From: a virus
Direction: 5' to 3' (one strand)
DNA length: 64,000 bases
Virus record (IMG/VR): IMGVR_UViG_3300042934_000547
Location: 64,001-128,000 of that record
Shown here piece after piece: positions 16,383-25,796 of this stretch. Position 1 is the first letter of the stretch; each line of letters starts with the position of its first letter. The notes beneath the pieces were generated by a model. It was not told the origin of the DNA. It worked only from the letters and a program-made list of their open reading frames with translations, and searched no databases. The position numbers were made by a program, and so were the translations under genes.

Positions 16383-18369
16383 AAGCCTGTTTCGTTTTGC
16401 CGTTTATGACTTGTATTTCTTCCTTTAGATACACCTGTGGTTGTTCCATAAAGAATGTATCCATAAAGGAAGATTTACTCTTTCTAAATGTCAGTGGATT
16501 ATATAATTGTGGTTTTAATGTTCCCGCTGACATTGCTACAAATATATTCGGGTTATTATTGAGTGAAGTCGATAAAGTTATTAATTTGTATGGTTCATCT
16601 TTGAATTCCCATTCAGGTTTTAATAATTCATCCTCTATACTTCTAATCTGATTCGCTAATATCATCTCCATGTGGATGTTATCAAGTGATATACCACCTT
16701 TAAATGAAGTTTCCAAGAAGTCAGCTATTATACTTGATAAAGTATGTTTTGTAGTAACCTCATTCAAATCTATGATATGTTTTAAATCATTGAGTGTCTT
16801 AGATAAATCATCATTTTTAATCTTAATCAAAACTAATCCTCTACCAATTAACTCTTCACAATTGATAACAATTGCTCTATTAACTGGATATGCATTAAGT
16901 CTGATTATTGTATTAAGTTCATTAGTAATATACAATCTATCTAACTCTGCTGTCATTATTGCTAACTTTTCTCCATTTGGAAATAGTATAAAGAACCTAT
17001 CTATAGATTCATTATAAGTTGCATTATCGAACTCATTTTCTAATGATATTGATTCAGGTTCTATAACAAATTTACATCCAGTAAAATCAATCTTTGGATT
17101 AAGAAATACTATATTACCATCCATAGCTATTAAATGAGCTGAACTAGCATCCCAAACTATTTCTTGTGCTATTGTGTCAAGTACGTGTTTAGCACCGATA
17201 AGTTTTTGTGTAAGTCCTGATGATAATGCTTTAACCGCAAATGAACCTGCGTTTATGAGTTTATTTGTTATAGCTAACTTACCATAACATCTATGACAAA
17301 CCTTATTATCTTTTGCTGCACTAGAACATGTCATAGGGCTTCTAAGATATATTGTTTGACCAATTAAATGAAGATCTTTTTTGTAATCTATATCAATACA
17401 ATATTCCATTCCCTTTGGATTAAATCGATAATATCGCATCTTGAATGCTGATAATACTTCCTCATTACTTATATGCACTGGAATAAAATTCTCACTATCA
17501 CATACATAATTAGGATCTTCATGTAATATTAAATCTGAATTATTGAGTGCTAATCTTCTAGCAAAGTCCCCAGCATCTCCAACGTTCTTTGATTTGATTA
17601 TATCAGCCAAACGACCACCTGTATAATCAACGAAGTTGTATGCTATTGTCGATAATCCACCATTGATGTATGAATTGTCTACTGTTATCGGTAAAACCCC
17701 ACCTTTACCATCTGGTGATGTTCCTATATTAACTGCATATGGTCTATATTGTTTCGGATTGATTATCTCACCTGTTTTGAATACAGAAGATAATCCATGC
17801 CAAGGATTTTCCTTTATCTTATTGATTAATTTATTTGTAATTTCTTGTCCTCTACGCTTTATTTCTGGTATTGGATATTGAGCAAGTTTTGTATGGAAAT
17901 AATCGTAAACTTCTGGGTCAGATTCCATTAACGCTATATCATCAGTTAATGATATCGTATTAGATAAATAGAACCCAAAGAATCTTATGAATTTAAAGCA
18001 GTCTAATAAGTCAGCACAAATGATATTCATCTGTGTATTATCAATTTGCTCACGGAATCTTATAACCACATGCTTATCTATATAATTCTTCAATTCTTTC
18101 TTTGTTAAATTTTCTGGAAAGAATAGCTCTGTTTTTAGTATCGGGTATCTTAAAGTGATTAACGGATACCACATGATTATATTAATGATATAATCAAACA
18201 ATGTCAAACGTACACTTTCTCCATCAGCAAATTCGACTTCAATGAAAGTATTCTGAGCATAGTCTTTTTCAATATGATCTTTTAAATAATCTAATACGTA
18301 ATTATAATCGTTTTGCCAATTTTCTGGTGTAAAATCTTTCGTTTTAATTACTGTCATCTTATTATTCAT
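16372..18369 (-). CDS. DNA-dependent RNA polymerase beta-prime subunit, C-terminal part
   Basis: The 665-residue protein corresponds to the C-terminal half of RpoC. Residues 218-290 follow the trigger-loop region of RpoC: SPDGKGGVLPITVDNSYINGG then GGRLADIIKSKNVGDAGDFARR and LILHEDPNYVC (each shown in part). A zinc-site set C290, C348, C358, C361 follows, and RCYGKLAITNKLINAG matches the RpoC CYGRDLA region. The NADFDGD catalytic part is absent, so the N-terminal part must be encoded elsewhere. Split beta-prime genes are known in phiKZ- and AR9-like phages. It is a single-gene unit under a class E promoter, consistent with an early-made non-virion polymerase. Confidence 0.9.
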   Translation of the reverse strand: MNNKMTVIKTKDFTPENWQNDYNYVLDYLKDHIEKDYAQNTFIEVEFADGESVRLTLFDYIINIIMWYPLITLRYPILKTELFFPENLTKKELKNYIDKHVVIRFREQIDNTQMNIICADLLDCFKFIRFFGFYLSNTISLTDDIALMESDPEVYDYFHTKLAQYPIPEIKRRGQEITNKLINKIKENPWHGLSSVFKTGEIINPKQYRPYAVNIGTSPDGKGGVLPITVDNSYINGGLSTIAYNFVDYTGGRLADIIKSKNVGDAGDFARRLALNNSDLILHEDPNYVCDSENFIPVHISNEEVLSAFKMRYYRFNPKGMEYCIDIDYKKDLHLIGQTIYLRSPMTCSSAAKDNKVCHRCYGKLAITNKLINAGSFAVKALSSGLTQKLIGAKHVLDTIAQEIVWDASSAHLIAMDGNIVFLNPKIDFTGCKFVIEPESISLENEFDNATYNESIDRFFILFPNGEKLAIMTAELDRLYITNELNTIIRLNAYPVNRAIVINCEELIGRGLVLIKIKNDDLSKTLNDLKHIIDLNEVTTKHTLSSIIADFLETSFKGGISLDNIHMEMILANQIRSIEDELLKPEWEFKDEPYKLITLSTSLNNNPNIFVAMSAGTLKPQLYNPLTFRKSKSSFMDTFFMEQPQVYLKEEIQVINGKTKQAWED

Positions 18370-18398
18370 TCTTGTCTATCTCCCTTTTTCAGTTTAAC

Positions 18399-18423
18399 TC
18401 CTATACTTATGTCGCATATAGGA
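18399..18423 (-). promoter_or_regulatory. Leader hairpin of the beta-prime mRNA
   Basis: TCCTATA (18399-18405) pairs with TATAGGA (18417-18423). One of a family of leader helices described in the findings. Confidence 0.5.
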
Positions 18424-18432
18424 TAAATATTT

Positions 18433-18454
18433 ACAATTCTATAATATATACTTA
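18433..18454 (-). promoter_or_regulatory. Class E promoter of the beta-prime gene
   Basis: Minus strand TAAGTATATATTATAG followed by AATTGTAAA; about 65 nt upstream of the start codon. Confidence 0.7.
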
Positions 18455-18496
18455 AAAAAGAAAATAGAATTAGGAGTACAAATTAATGTACTCCTA
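18455..18496 (-). terminator. Terminator of the 165-aa gene
   Basis: TAGGAGTAC / GTACTCCTA (9 bp, loop ATTAATTT-type), then a T-rich tract including CTTTTTT. Confidence 0.75.
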
Positions 18497-18511
18497 CCTG
18501 CAAAGTCTTTG

Positions 18512-19009
18512 TTAATCATTAGGTTTTTTATGGTATTTACTTGCAAATCCTCTATTACGATATTTTGTAATAGCATCTGATTTAGCCTGTTGCTTATCAG
18601 TGAATGTAGGAGTTTTTGCAAATTGTTTCTGAGCTTTAATTGCGATTCTCTGTGCTTGGTTAAGTAATGATGTATTTTTTCTAATCTTAGCTTCAAGGGC
18701 TCTTTCCTTTTCTCTAAGAAGGTCAAGTTTCATAACATCTCTATTGCCTAATTTTCTTCCAAGTATCAATGCCGCATTTCCAGTTCTTCTAGTTAAATCA
18801 TCCTGTTTATTGAATTTAACCAAAGTCTTTCTTCTGAATTTAGCAGCCTCTTCTAAAGCTTGTATGTCAGCCTGTTCTAGCATAAAATCCAATTCCTCTT
18901 GGCTCTCAGCTAAAAACATTGCCTCTTCAGCAAACATCTCCGCCATCACGTCTTCATCATCTTCATTCAATATATCTTCAGATAATTGTTCTTTACTGAA
19001 ATTAATCAT
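18512..19009 (-). CDS. Unknown acidic/basic protein, 165 aa
   Basis: Residues 1-55 are strongly acidic and helical (EDILNEDDEDVMAEMFAEEA), while residues 56-165 are basic and helical and end in RNRGFASKYHKKPND. A sharp charge split like this is seen in scaffold-like and nucleic-acid-binding phage proteins, but no family is recognised. It is transcribed divergently from the DNA polymerase C-half. Confidence 0.65.
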   Translation of the reverse strand: MINFSKEQLSEDILNEDDEDVMAEMFAEEAMFLAESQEELDFMLEQADIQALEEAAKFRRKTLVKFNKQDDLTRRTGNAALILGRKLGNRDVMKLDLLREKERALEAKIRKNTSLLNQAQRIAIKAQKQFAKTPTFTDKQQAKSDAITKYRNRGFASKYHKKPND

Positions 19010-19090
19010 AGTATTAAGTCCTCCTTAATTTTTAATATAAGTATTATTAATATGTACGATTTATAATTAAAATATCGACTCCAAACATCA

Positions 19091-19116
19091 TTTTAGCTAT
19101 ATATTATATCAGTGAG
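19091..19116 (+). promoter_or_regulatory. Class E promoter of the DNA polymerase C-half
   Basis: Plus strand TTTTAGCTATATATTATATC then AGTGAG. It is the only plus-strand member of the class, which confirms the motif orientation. Confidence 0.7.
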
Positions 19117-19137
19117 AATAATAAAGGAGATATTAAT

Positions 19138-21282
19138 ATGAATAAAAACCTAGAAAAAAATGTAAAATTATTAGCGGCAAAGTATAAAGAGTTTGTTGCA
19201 CCAATGCTACAATATTCATTTCCAAATATTGATATGAAAGAAATCTATGATGCTGTGGATTATTCAATCGTAAAGAGAGTAAAGAATGCTCCAGCAAAAT
19301 TAGTTAATAATTATAAGAATAAAACCATCAATACTACACTTTTAGATGTAGCTGATTATATACTTAGTAAAGAACCAATTATCACAGGATACGGAGTTAT
19401 GTTTAATAAGCATGATTCAGGTATTCCAAACCCAATCATGGATATGGTTACCGTATTCTTAAATAACAGAGATGTTGATAAAAAGAAGATGTTTCAATAT
19501 CCAAAAGGTAGTGAGTTATATAATAAATACAATCTTCTTCAATTACTTGATAAACTTGATGCTAACGGTATTTATGGTGTACTTGGTGCTCCATCAAGTA
19601 TATATTTCAATGTGTTTATCGCTGGTAGTATTACTATGGAAGGTCGTAATATTATATCAACATCACTCATTTTCTTTGAGTCATTCCTAGCAAATAATAT
19701 TTATTTCAAGAATCTAAATGAATTAATCGGTTATATTAGAAATATCGTATGCGAAAAAGGTGATAGACAATTTAATGACATGATATATATCAATCATACA
19801 CCATCAGTAGCAGACGTATTTGATCATATAATTCAGAAATCTGGATTTGGATATATACCTAATACCGAAGACTTAGATATCATATGGGATATATTATGTG
19901 AATTAGAACAGGAAGATTTAACAAGATTGTTCTATAAAAATAATTTATTCGCTTTTATGAGTAATGATATGCCTATGGGTATGGTATCAGATATGTTACA
20001 TTCTCTTGACATACCATTCTTAACCCCTAATACAGTTCCTTCATGTATAGAAGAAAAACTCCATACATTTAAAAATGTATTAGGTGAGTACGTTGTGTAT
20101 AATCATCCTTATATTGATAAACTTGAACTAAATAGACATGGTCCTAAGATAGCGACGATTGTATCTGATACAGATAGTTGTATAGTAAACTTAGACCCTT
20201 GGTATCAATTCATCTTAGAGAAAACTAAAGATGTTCCTATAATGGTTAGAGGAATGGCTGTATCACCAATACTTAGGATTAAGAAAAATGATTTTGGTGA
20301 ATATGTATATCCAGACCCTATCCATCGTCCAGAGGAAATATTCAAATATGATGATGAGAGAGATGTAATATACACTGAAAAGATGTATAGCAAACTTATA
20401 GCTCCATTATCACAAGACCCACTTAGATATAGTATAATTAATATAATTGCATATTGTTTGGAGCATTATGTAAATGATGTATTAATGGAAATGACAAAAC
20501 ATTCTAATTCATTTAGTGAAGACAGAAAGTGTTTAATTAAAATGAAGAATGAATTTCTATTCAAACGTTTAATAGCAGCGTTAGTAGCTAAATCATATGC
20601 TTCTAAACTAGAACTTCAAGAAGGTAAAAGAGTTCCAGTAGAAGAATCATTAGAAATTAAAGGTTTACGTTTAAAGAAATCTACTTTAGCTGCTGAACCA
20701 AAAAGGGTGATGCAAAAACTATTGGTAGAGGAAATACTTTCATCACCGGAAATCAAACCAATAAATATCATCAACCAATTGATGATACTAGAAAAACAAA
20801 TAATAGCATCTATCAAAGCAGGTGAGAATAAATATCTAACTCCATCAGTTATAAAGAATATTAGTAATTATCCAGACCCGATGTCACTCGGACAGGTTAA
20901 GGCTGCTTATGTATGGAATTGTTTATCAGATTCAAATAAGTTTGATTTTGAAACTAGAAATTCTATGTATTTAGTAAAAACAATTCTAAATGCTAAATCT
21001 ATAGAAAAAATCAAAGATAAATATCCAGAAGAATATATGAGACTAAAAGAAATATTTGCAGGGAATGTAGATTTTGGTAATAGTAAAGGATATAAAGTAA
21101 AAGAAATCAATTCAATTGCCGTACCAAAAGATGTTAGTGTACCAGATTGGATATTTGAATTCGTGGACTTCGAGGAAATCGTAAGTAGTAATATTAAAGC
21201 ATTCACACCATTACTTGATGCTATTGGTATACAATCATTTGAACGTAAGGATGTGTATTACTCAAATATTATAAGTATATAA
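19138..21282 (+). CDS. Family-B DNA polymerase, C-terminal half (motifs B and C)
   Basis: The 714-residue protein contains polymerase motif B (LDKLDANGIYGVLGAPSS, 137-154) and motif C (SDTDSCI, 343-349; catalytic Asp pair in DTD). A KKRY-like thumb-side segment, LEIKGLRLKKS, lies near 530. About 180 residues lie between motifs B and C, more than usual. The exonuclease domain and motif A are missing; they are found in the gene ending at 33559 on the other strand. Each half keeps a natural start, and no intein splice motifs (terminal HN, Cys/Ser junction) are seen, so the two chains probably assemble as a complex. The next gene encodes an RNA ligase. Confidence 0.9.
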   Translation: MNKNLEKNVKLLAAKYKEFVAPMLQYSFPNIDMKEIYDAVDYSIVKRVKNAPAKLVNNYKNKTINTTLLDVADYILSKEPIITGYGVMFNKHDSGIPNPIMDMVTVFLNNRDVDKKKMFQYPKGSELYNKYNLLQLLDKLDANGIYGVLGAPSSIYFNVFIAGSITMEGRNIISTSLIFFESFLANNIYFKNLNELIGYIRNIVCEKGDRQFNDMIYINHTPSVADVFDHIIQKSGFGYIPNTEDLDIIWDILCELEQEDLTRLFYKNNLFAFMSNDMPMGMVSDMLHSLDIPFLTPNTVPSCIEEKLHTFKNVLGEYVVYNHPYIDKLELNRHGPKIATIVSDTDSCIVNLDPWYQFILEKTKDVPIMVRGMAVSPILRIKKNDFGEYVYPDPIHRPEEIFKYDDERDVIYTEKMYSKLIAPLSQDPLRYSIINIIAYCLEHYVNDVLMEMTKHSNSFSEDRKCLIKMKNEFLFKRLIAALVAKSYASKLELQEGKRVPVEESLEIKGLRLKKSTLAAEPKRVMQKLLVEEILSSPEIKPINIINQLMILEKQIIASIKAGENKYLTPSVIKNISNYPDPMSLGQVKAAYVWNCLSDSNKFDFETRNSMYLVKTILNAKSIEKIKDKYPEEYMRLKEIFAGNVDFGNSKGYKVKEINSIAVPKDVSVPDWIFEFVDFEEIVSSNIKAFTPLLDAIGIQSFERKDVYYSNIISI

Positions 21283-21300
21283 ATGAAAGGATGATTTATA

Positions 21301-22395
21301 ATGAAATTAAAATTAGTGGAATATATTAAAAATAATCAAAATTGGGAAAGGGATCTTCAATTAGATCCTTTTTATTTAACTATTACTAAAATGAAAAAAT
21401 TTACTTTATTTTATTATAATCAAATTAAATCAGAGTTTAATAATGATATAGTAAGAGAATGTAGAGGTTTAATATTAGATAACGAATTTAATCCTGTATG
21501 TGTACCTTTCTTTAAATTTGGTAATTATGGAGAGTCTTATAATGAACCTTTAGATTGGACTTCTACAAAAATTCAAGAAAAGATTGATGGTAGTATAATT
21601 AAAGTATGGAATTATAATAATACATGGAATATCTCGACTTCAAAAACAATATGTGCGGCAAATGCTATATTATTAAAAAATAATGATAACAAATTTCCGT
21701 ATAAATCATTTGAAGATTTATTTATGAAAGCCATAGAAATATATAATTTAAACTTTGATACACTAAATACAAATTATACATATATATTTGAATTATGCTC
21801 ACCATATAATAGAGTTGTTGTTCCTCATAATGAAATAAAATTGTTTCATATAGGAACAAGAGACAATAAATCTTTACAAGAACTGAATATTGATATAGGA
21901 ATTCCTAAACCAAAAGAATTTGAATTTAAAAATATTGATGAGATTATTAATAGTACCAATTCTTTAGATTTTAATCATGAAGGTTATGTTGTAGTAGATA
22001 AATATTTTCATAGAGCTAAAATTAAATCAAAACTTTATGTATCTATACATCATTTGATAACTAATAAAGATGATCCAAATTTAGAAAGACTAATAAATGT
22101 AGTTAGACAGGGAGAATTGAGTGAGGTTAGTATCTATTTTCCAGAACTAAATAAACAGTTAGTTTCACTTCAAGAACGAATTAATTATATTAAAGTATCA
22201 ATGAATACATCAATACATGATGCTAAACAGACTGTATTTTTAAATCGAAAAGATTTTGCAGAATATGCAAATAAGACAGTGTATCCGCCATTGATGTTTG
22301 CATGGTATGATAACAAAATACAAACTGCTAATGAATTTATTGATAATTTATCAGCATATAAATTAGCAAAACTATTAGAAGTATGCAATCATTAA
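21301..22395 (+). CDS. RNA ligase, T4 Rnl1-like
   Basis: The adenylation motif KIDGS is at residues 94-98 (Lys94 the likely AMP-accepting residue), preceded by RECRGLILD (52-60), which is typical of T4 RNA ligase 1-type enzymes. Motif IV-like HEGYVVVD near 223 and a motif V candidate AKIKSKLYV near 237 complete the nucleotidyltransferase core. The length of 364 matches the family. Rnl1 with polynucleotide kinase repairs cleaved tRNA in T4; no kinase gene is seen in this window. It shares the operon of the polymerase C-half. Confidence 0.9.
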   Translation: MKLKLVEYIKNNQNWERDLQLDPFYLTITKMKKFTLFYYNQIKSEFNNDIVRECRGLILDNEFNPVCVPFFKFGNYGESYNEPLDWTSTKIQEKIDGSIIKVWNYNNTWNISTSKTICAANAILLKNNDNKFPYKSFEDLFMKAIEIYNLNFDTLNTNYTYIFELCSPYNRVVVPHNEIKLFHIGTRDNKSLQELNIDIGIPKPKEFEFKNIDEIINSTNSLDFNHEGYVVVDKYFHRAKIKSKLYVSIHHLITNKDDPNLERLINVVRQGELSEVSIYFPELNKQLVSLQERINYIKVSMNTSIHDAKQTVFLNRKDFAEYANKTVYPPLMFAWYDNKIQTANEFIDNLSAYKLAKLLEVCNH

Positions 22396-22445
22396 GCTAG
22401 ATTTCTATAAACCACAAATTAAATGACATACTAGGAGGAATGCAA

Positions 22446-22625
22446 ATGAGTATAATTATTAACGGAATAGATACACAAAAAGCGTATTATGAACAGATAA
22501 CATGTCAGCGAGATGATATCTGCTTAAATTATCCAACGGAGTGCATTTCATGTAAATTTTCAAATAAAAATGCAACATCGACTCTCGATTTATTTAACCC
22601 AAAGAAAATCCCAAAAATTAAATAA
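22446..22625 (+). CDS. Small cysteine-rich protein, 59 aa
   Basis: Four cysteines are arranged C-x5-C-x6-C-x2-C (residues 20-36), a likely zinc-binding knuckle. The start was placed at 22446 because the first ATG at 22440 overlaps the Shine-Dalgarno AGGAGGA. It ends the polymerase-ligase operon just before a terminator. No specific function is assigned. Confidence 0.65.
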   Translation: MSIIINGIDTQKAYYEQITCQRDDICLNYPTECISCKFSNKNATSTLDLFNPKKIPKIK

Positions 22626-22653
22626 TAACTAGATTGATGAATAATATGAACGG

Positions 22654-22688
22654 AAAGAGTAGCTTAATTGCTACTCTTTTATTTTTTG
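22654..22688 (+). terminator. Terminator of the polymerase C-half / RNA ligase operon
   Basis: AAAGAGTAGC / GCTACTCTTT (10 bp, loop TTAATT) followed by TATTTTTTG. Confidence 0.9.
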
Positions 22689-22707
22689 TCTCATTCCTCT
22701 TATTTTC

Positions 22708-22719
22708 AACATACTGGTA
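22708..22719 (+). promoter_or_regulatory. Class L promoter of terminase
   Basis: AACA-TACTGG-TA followed by ATAATACC; TA lies 29 nt before the start codon. Confidence 0.65.
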
Positions 22720-22747
22720 ATAATACCTAAAAAGGAGGTATAATAAT

Positions 22748-24946
22748 ATGCTCATTCCTGCTAATGGATTTGGGGATCAAATACCAATTTCCACCCAAGG
22801 TCCAGTGCCTATTAAAAACAGTGGTCCCACTATCTATTATCAATTAAATACAAAGAATCAATCGTTTCTTGATATGCATTATTATCTGAGAGATATCGGT
22901 GTACAGAATAACCTGTTTATGCTCGCATTGTTAGACCCAGATTTGAAGGATGTAGATCCTCATGATAAAAATCTAAGTCCAATAATGAAAACAAAAGTAT
23001 TTAATGAAGTTCAACGAAATTTCTGGTATTTTGCTAGAGAAGTAGTTAGAATCCCTATGGAGGGTGCTACTACTGCTGATATGCCTAGATATGAACTTCA
23101 TAGAGGTAACTTAGCACTCAACTATTGTTTTTTACTAAATTTGAATATATTCCTAGAATTACCTCGTCAGAACTTTAAGACCATGTCTGCCGAAGTTTGG
23201 TATTTATGGGTATTTAACTTTGCCACTTCTAAATCTAAAATGGGATTCTTCCATAAAGACCATAGCGGTTCAAAGCAGAACTTAAAAGAGTTAAAAGAAT
23301 TAAGAGAAGCATTACCAGATTATCTTAAAATGGATAAGATTTTTTCAACAGACCAGAAAGGACCATTAAAGAAGAAATCTACAGTAGAAACATTAGAGCA
23401 CTTAGTTAATGGAAACGGTATCGTAACATTTGCATCTGCTAGAACTAAAGCAGCAGCTATGACAGCAGCCAGAGGTATGCACGTTCCTATGTTATGGTAT
23501 GATGAGTTTGCGTTTATTTCACATATAAAAATTATTTATGATACAGCCGTTCCTGCTATATCAAAAGCTTCTGAGAATGCTAGACGATTTGGTAAACCAT
23601 ACGGTACACTGGTTACTACAACACCGGGTTTGTTAACAACTGACGAAGGAATCTTCGCATATGCTGCTAAAGAAAATGCTACTAAATTTAATGAACGTAT
23701 GTATGATATGCCTCTTAATGAATTATATACATTCTTAAGAAAGAATAACCGTTCATCATTCATGTATATTAAATTTAACTATAAAGAACTCGGTAGAGGC
23801 GAAGCTTATATTTCACATATGGCTAGAGAATATGGTGGTAGCTGGACAGCATTCAGACGAGAAATTCTCCTTGAGTGGACTGAAGTATCTGATAAATCTC
23901 CATTTGAACCTGCTGAACTTGACTTAGTTAAGAGATTGGTAAAACAGCCTATATATAAGATACCTTTAATGAAAGGACAATTTGAATTAGAAGTATTCGA
24001 AAAATTAGATAATAGTGCAAAATATCCTCCAATAATGGGTGTCGACGTTTCCGGAGGTATCAAACGTGACTCATCTACTATAACTATCATAAATTCTGAA
24101 ACCACTAGGGTTGCTGCGGTATTTAATAGTAACTTTATTTCTCAGGGTGATTTAGCTAGAGTTATATACGAAATAGTCAAGGTCTGGTTACCTAATGCAT
24201 TAATCGTAGTAGAAGAGAATGGTGGATTCGGTCGAGCTGTAATAGCCGAATTAATGAAGACTGAGCTACGTAAAAATCTTTACAAGGAGCTTAGGGAAAG
24301 AGTTACTGAAGAAAGATTTAGTGGTATGGGTAAGTCTACCAAAACAAAATCATTCCAATATGTGTATGGTATTACAAGTAATAAACAGTTAAGAGAAGAA
24401 ATGATGGAACTTCTTAGAGAAAGAATGGAATTACATAAAGACAAATTCGTTTCTCAGATTATATATGATGAATTAGCTGGACTTGAAGTATCTGCTAGAG
24501 GGAAAGTTGACCATAGTAGTAACACACATGATGACCAGATAATTAGTATGCTTCTTGCATTATATGTGTGGTATTATGGACAAGATTTACGTAGTCGATA
24601 TGGTATCAATAAGAAAACATTGCAGACAGACCAAAATGTAGAAATAATTAATGAAGATATCGGTTCACCTCAAGCTAATATAACTGAAGAACTTAATACA
24701 GAACCAGATGAAAAGATAAGCAATCTTCAACAAGTTTTGAATACAATGTATGATAAACGTTTGACTGAAGAACAATTCTTCCAAAAAATGCGTAATGATG
24801 ACCATAAAGCATGGGTTGATTATATTAATTCTCCTTATGGTAAATTTGATGCAACTTATGGAACGAATGGTGTTATATTAGTCAATTCAGAAGATTTGCA
24901 AAACGGTCGTATTCCTCAATCGGTATTTACCGATTTTTATAACTAA
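22748..24946 (+). CDS. Terminase large subunit
   Basis: The 732-residue protein has an ATPase domain with a phage-type Walker A (LELPRQNFKT, 136-145), Walker B (MLWYDEFAFI, about 250-259) and coupling motif TTTPG near 290. The RNase H-like nuclease domain opens with MGVDVSGG near 430, followed by VVEENGG near 485 and a late acidic HDDQ near 595. It powers packaging and cuts concatemers. About 80 residues precede the ATPase and about 110 follow the nuclease. It starts the plus-strand late block of head and tail genes. Confidence 0.9.
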   Translation: MLIPANGFGDQIPISTQGPVPIKNSGPTIYYQLNTKNQSFLDMHYYLRDIGVQNNLFMLALLDPDLKDVDPHDKNLSPIMKTKVFNEVQRNFWYFAREVVRIPMEGATTADMPRYELHRGNLALNYCFLLNLNIFLELPRQNFKTMSAEVWYLWVFNFATSKSKMGFFHKDHSGSKQNLKELKELREALPDYLKMDKIFSTDQKGPLKKKSTVETLEHLVNGNGIVTFASARTKAAAMTAARGMHVPMLWYDEFAFISHIKIIYDTAVPAISKASENARRFGKPYGTLVTTTPGLLTTDEGIFAYAAKENATKFNERMYDMPLNELYTFLRKNNRSSFMYIKFNYKELGRGEAYISHMAREYGGSWTAFRREILLEWTEVSDKSPFEPAELDLVKRLVKQPIYKIPLMKGQFELEVFEKLDNSAKYPPIMGVDVSGGIKRDSSTITIINSETTRVAAVFNSNFISQGDLARVIYEIVKVWLPNALIVVEENGGFGRAVIAELMKTELRKNLYKELRERVTEERFSGMGKSTKTKSFQYVYGITSNKQLREEMMELLRERMELHKDKFVSQIIYDELAGLEVSARGKVDHSSNTHDDQIISMLLALYVWYYGQDLRSRYGINKKTLQTDQNVEIINEDIGSPQANITEELNTEPDEKISNLQQVLNTMYDKRLTEEQFFQKMRNDDHKAWVDYINSPYGKFDATYGTNGVILVNSEDLQNGRIPQSVFTDFYN

Positions 24947-24959
24947 TTACAATGGTATT

Positions 24960-24971
24960 TACTATATATTA
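24960..24971 (+). promoter_or_regulatory. Possible class L promoter
   Basis: TACT-ATATAT-TA, a two-mismatch variant, with TA 29 nt before the next start codon. Confidence 0.35.
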
Positions 24972-24999
24972 AAAATTGCGTTAGTTAAAGGAGAATAAT

Positions 25000-25791
25000 A
25001 TGATCCCAAGTAATCATTTAAATAACAATGATTTCGAAGCTGCTAATAAATATCTAGCAACAAATGTGATGCAACATTTTTCGCCTGAGTTTATAACTTC
25101 TATCATTGACGAAAAGTTTGCAACTAGAGATAAACTTGATTATGGTTTTAGTAATAATGCCATTGAACTTTTGGAGGCGAATTATATTTCTGTATTACAG
25201 CAAACAAATAGTGCTGAATTAGCAGAAAACAGGATTCAAACTTATAAGAATATCATCAATAAGATCGCTGATTATAATAAGATTAATATCAATCAGATTT
25301 TATTAAATGATCCGGATACAGATTTGTATGCTATAGCCAAGTTACTATACGAACTATTAGTGCTTGGCTATAGAGATTATCTATTAATATTCATGACTAA
25401 TTTCATCATGAATGAAATAAATAATCTATATAACATAGCTGAATTGTCAGAGTGTAAAAAGAATAAGGATGTAACAACTGTTAGTCTTAAAAAACAATAT
25501 AGCGGTAAGAAACTTCCATATATTGTCGCTAATCTTGATAAGATTATCCAGTGTATACCATATAATTACACACTGACATTATCATCAATAATCAGCTATA
25601 TCATGCCAGAACGTGGTGACGTTTTAAATACACTCAATGAGTTAATCGATAATGATAATAATTTCTTTGTTAATAATTACGTTAACTCAATGCTTTATGG
25701 GAACTTTAAGGTTGATATTCTGGTAGGTTTGAAACTAGAGTTAAATAACAAAATCAATTTAATTGAGAATAATACAATAAAGGAGAACTAA
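25000..25791 (+). CDS. Unknown protein in the late structural block, 263 aa
   Basis: Mostly helical, with low-complexity Asn/Ile segments. It lies between terminase and a 390-residue unknown gene, with tail sheath and tube further downstream, so a head-completion, neck or other virion role is plausible. No family motif is recognised and there are no membrane segments. The next start codon lies 5 bp after its stop, which suggests coupling. Confidence 0.65.
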   Translation: MIPSNHLNNNDFEAANKYLATNVMQHFSPEFITSIIDEKFATRDKLDYGFSNNAIELLEANYISVLQQTNSAELAENRIQTYKNIINKIADYNKININQILLNDPDTDLYAIAKLLYELLVLGYRDYLLIFMTNFIMNEINNLYNIAELSECKKNKDVTTVSLKKQYSGKKLPYIVANLDKIIQCIPYNYTLTLSSIISYIMPERGDVLNTLNELIDNDNNFFVNNYVNSMLYGNFKVDILVGLKLELNNKINLIENNTIKEN

Positions 25792-25796
25792 TAACA

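Noticed and set aside
18439-18726. Minus-strand open frame overlapping the 165-residue gene
   Set aside because: Different frame inside a well-supported gene, crossing its terminator and the next promoter.
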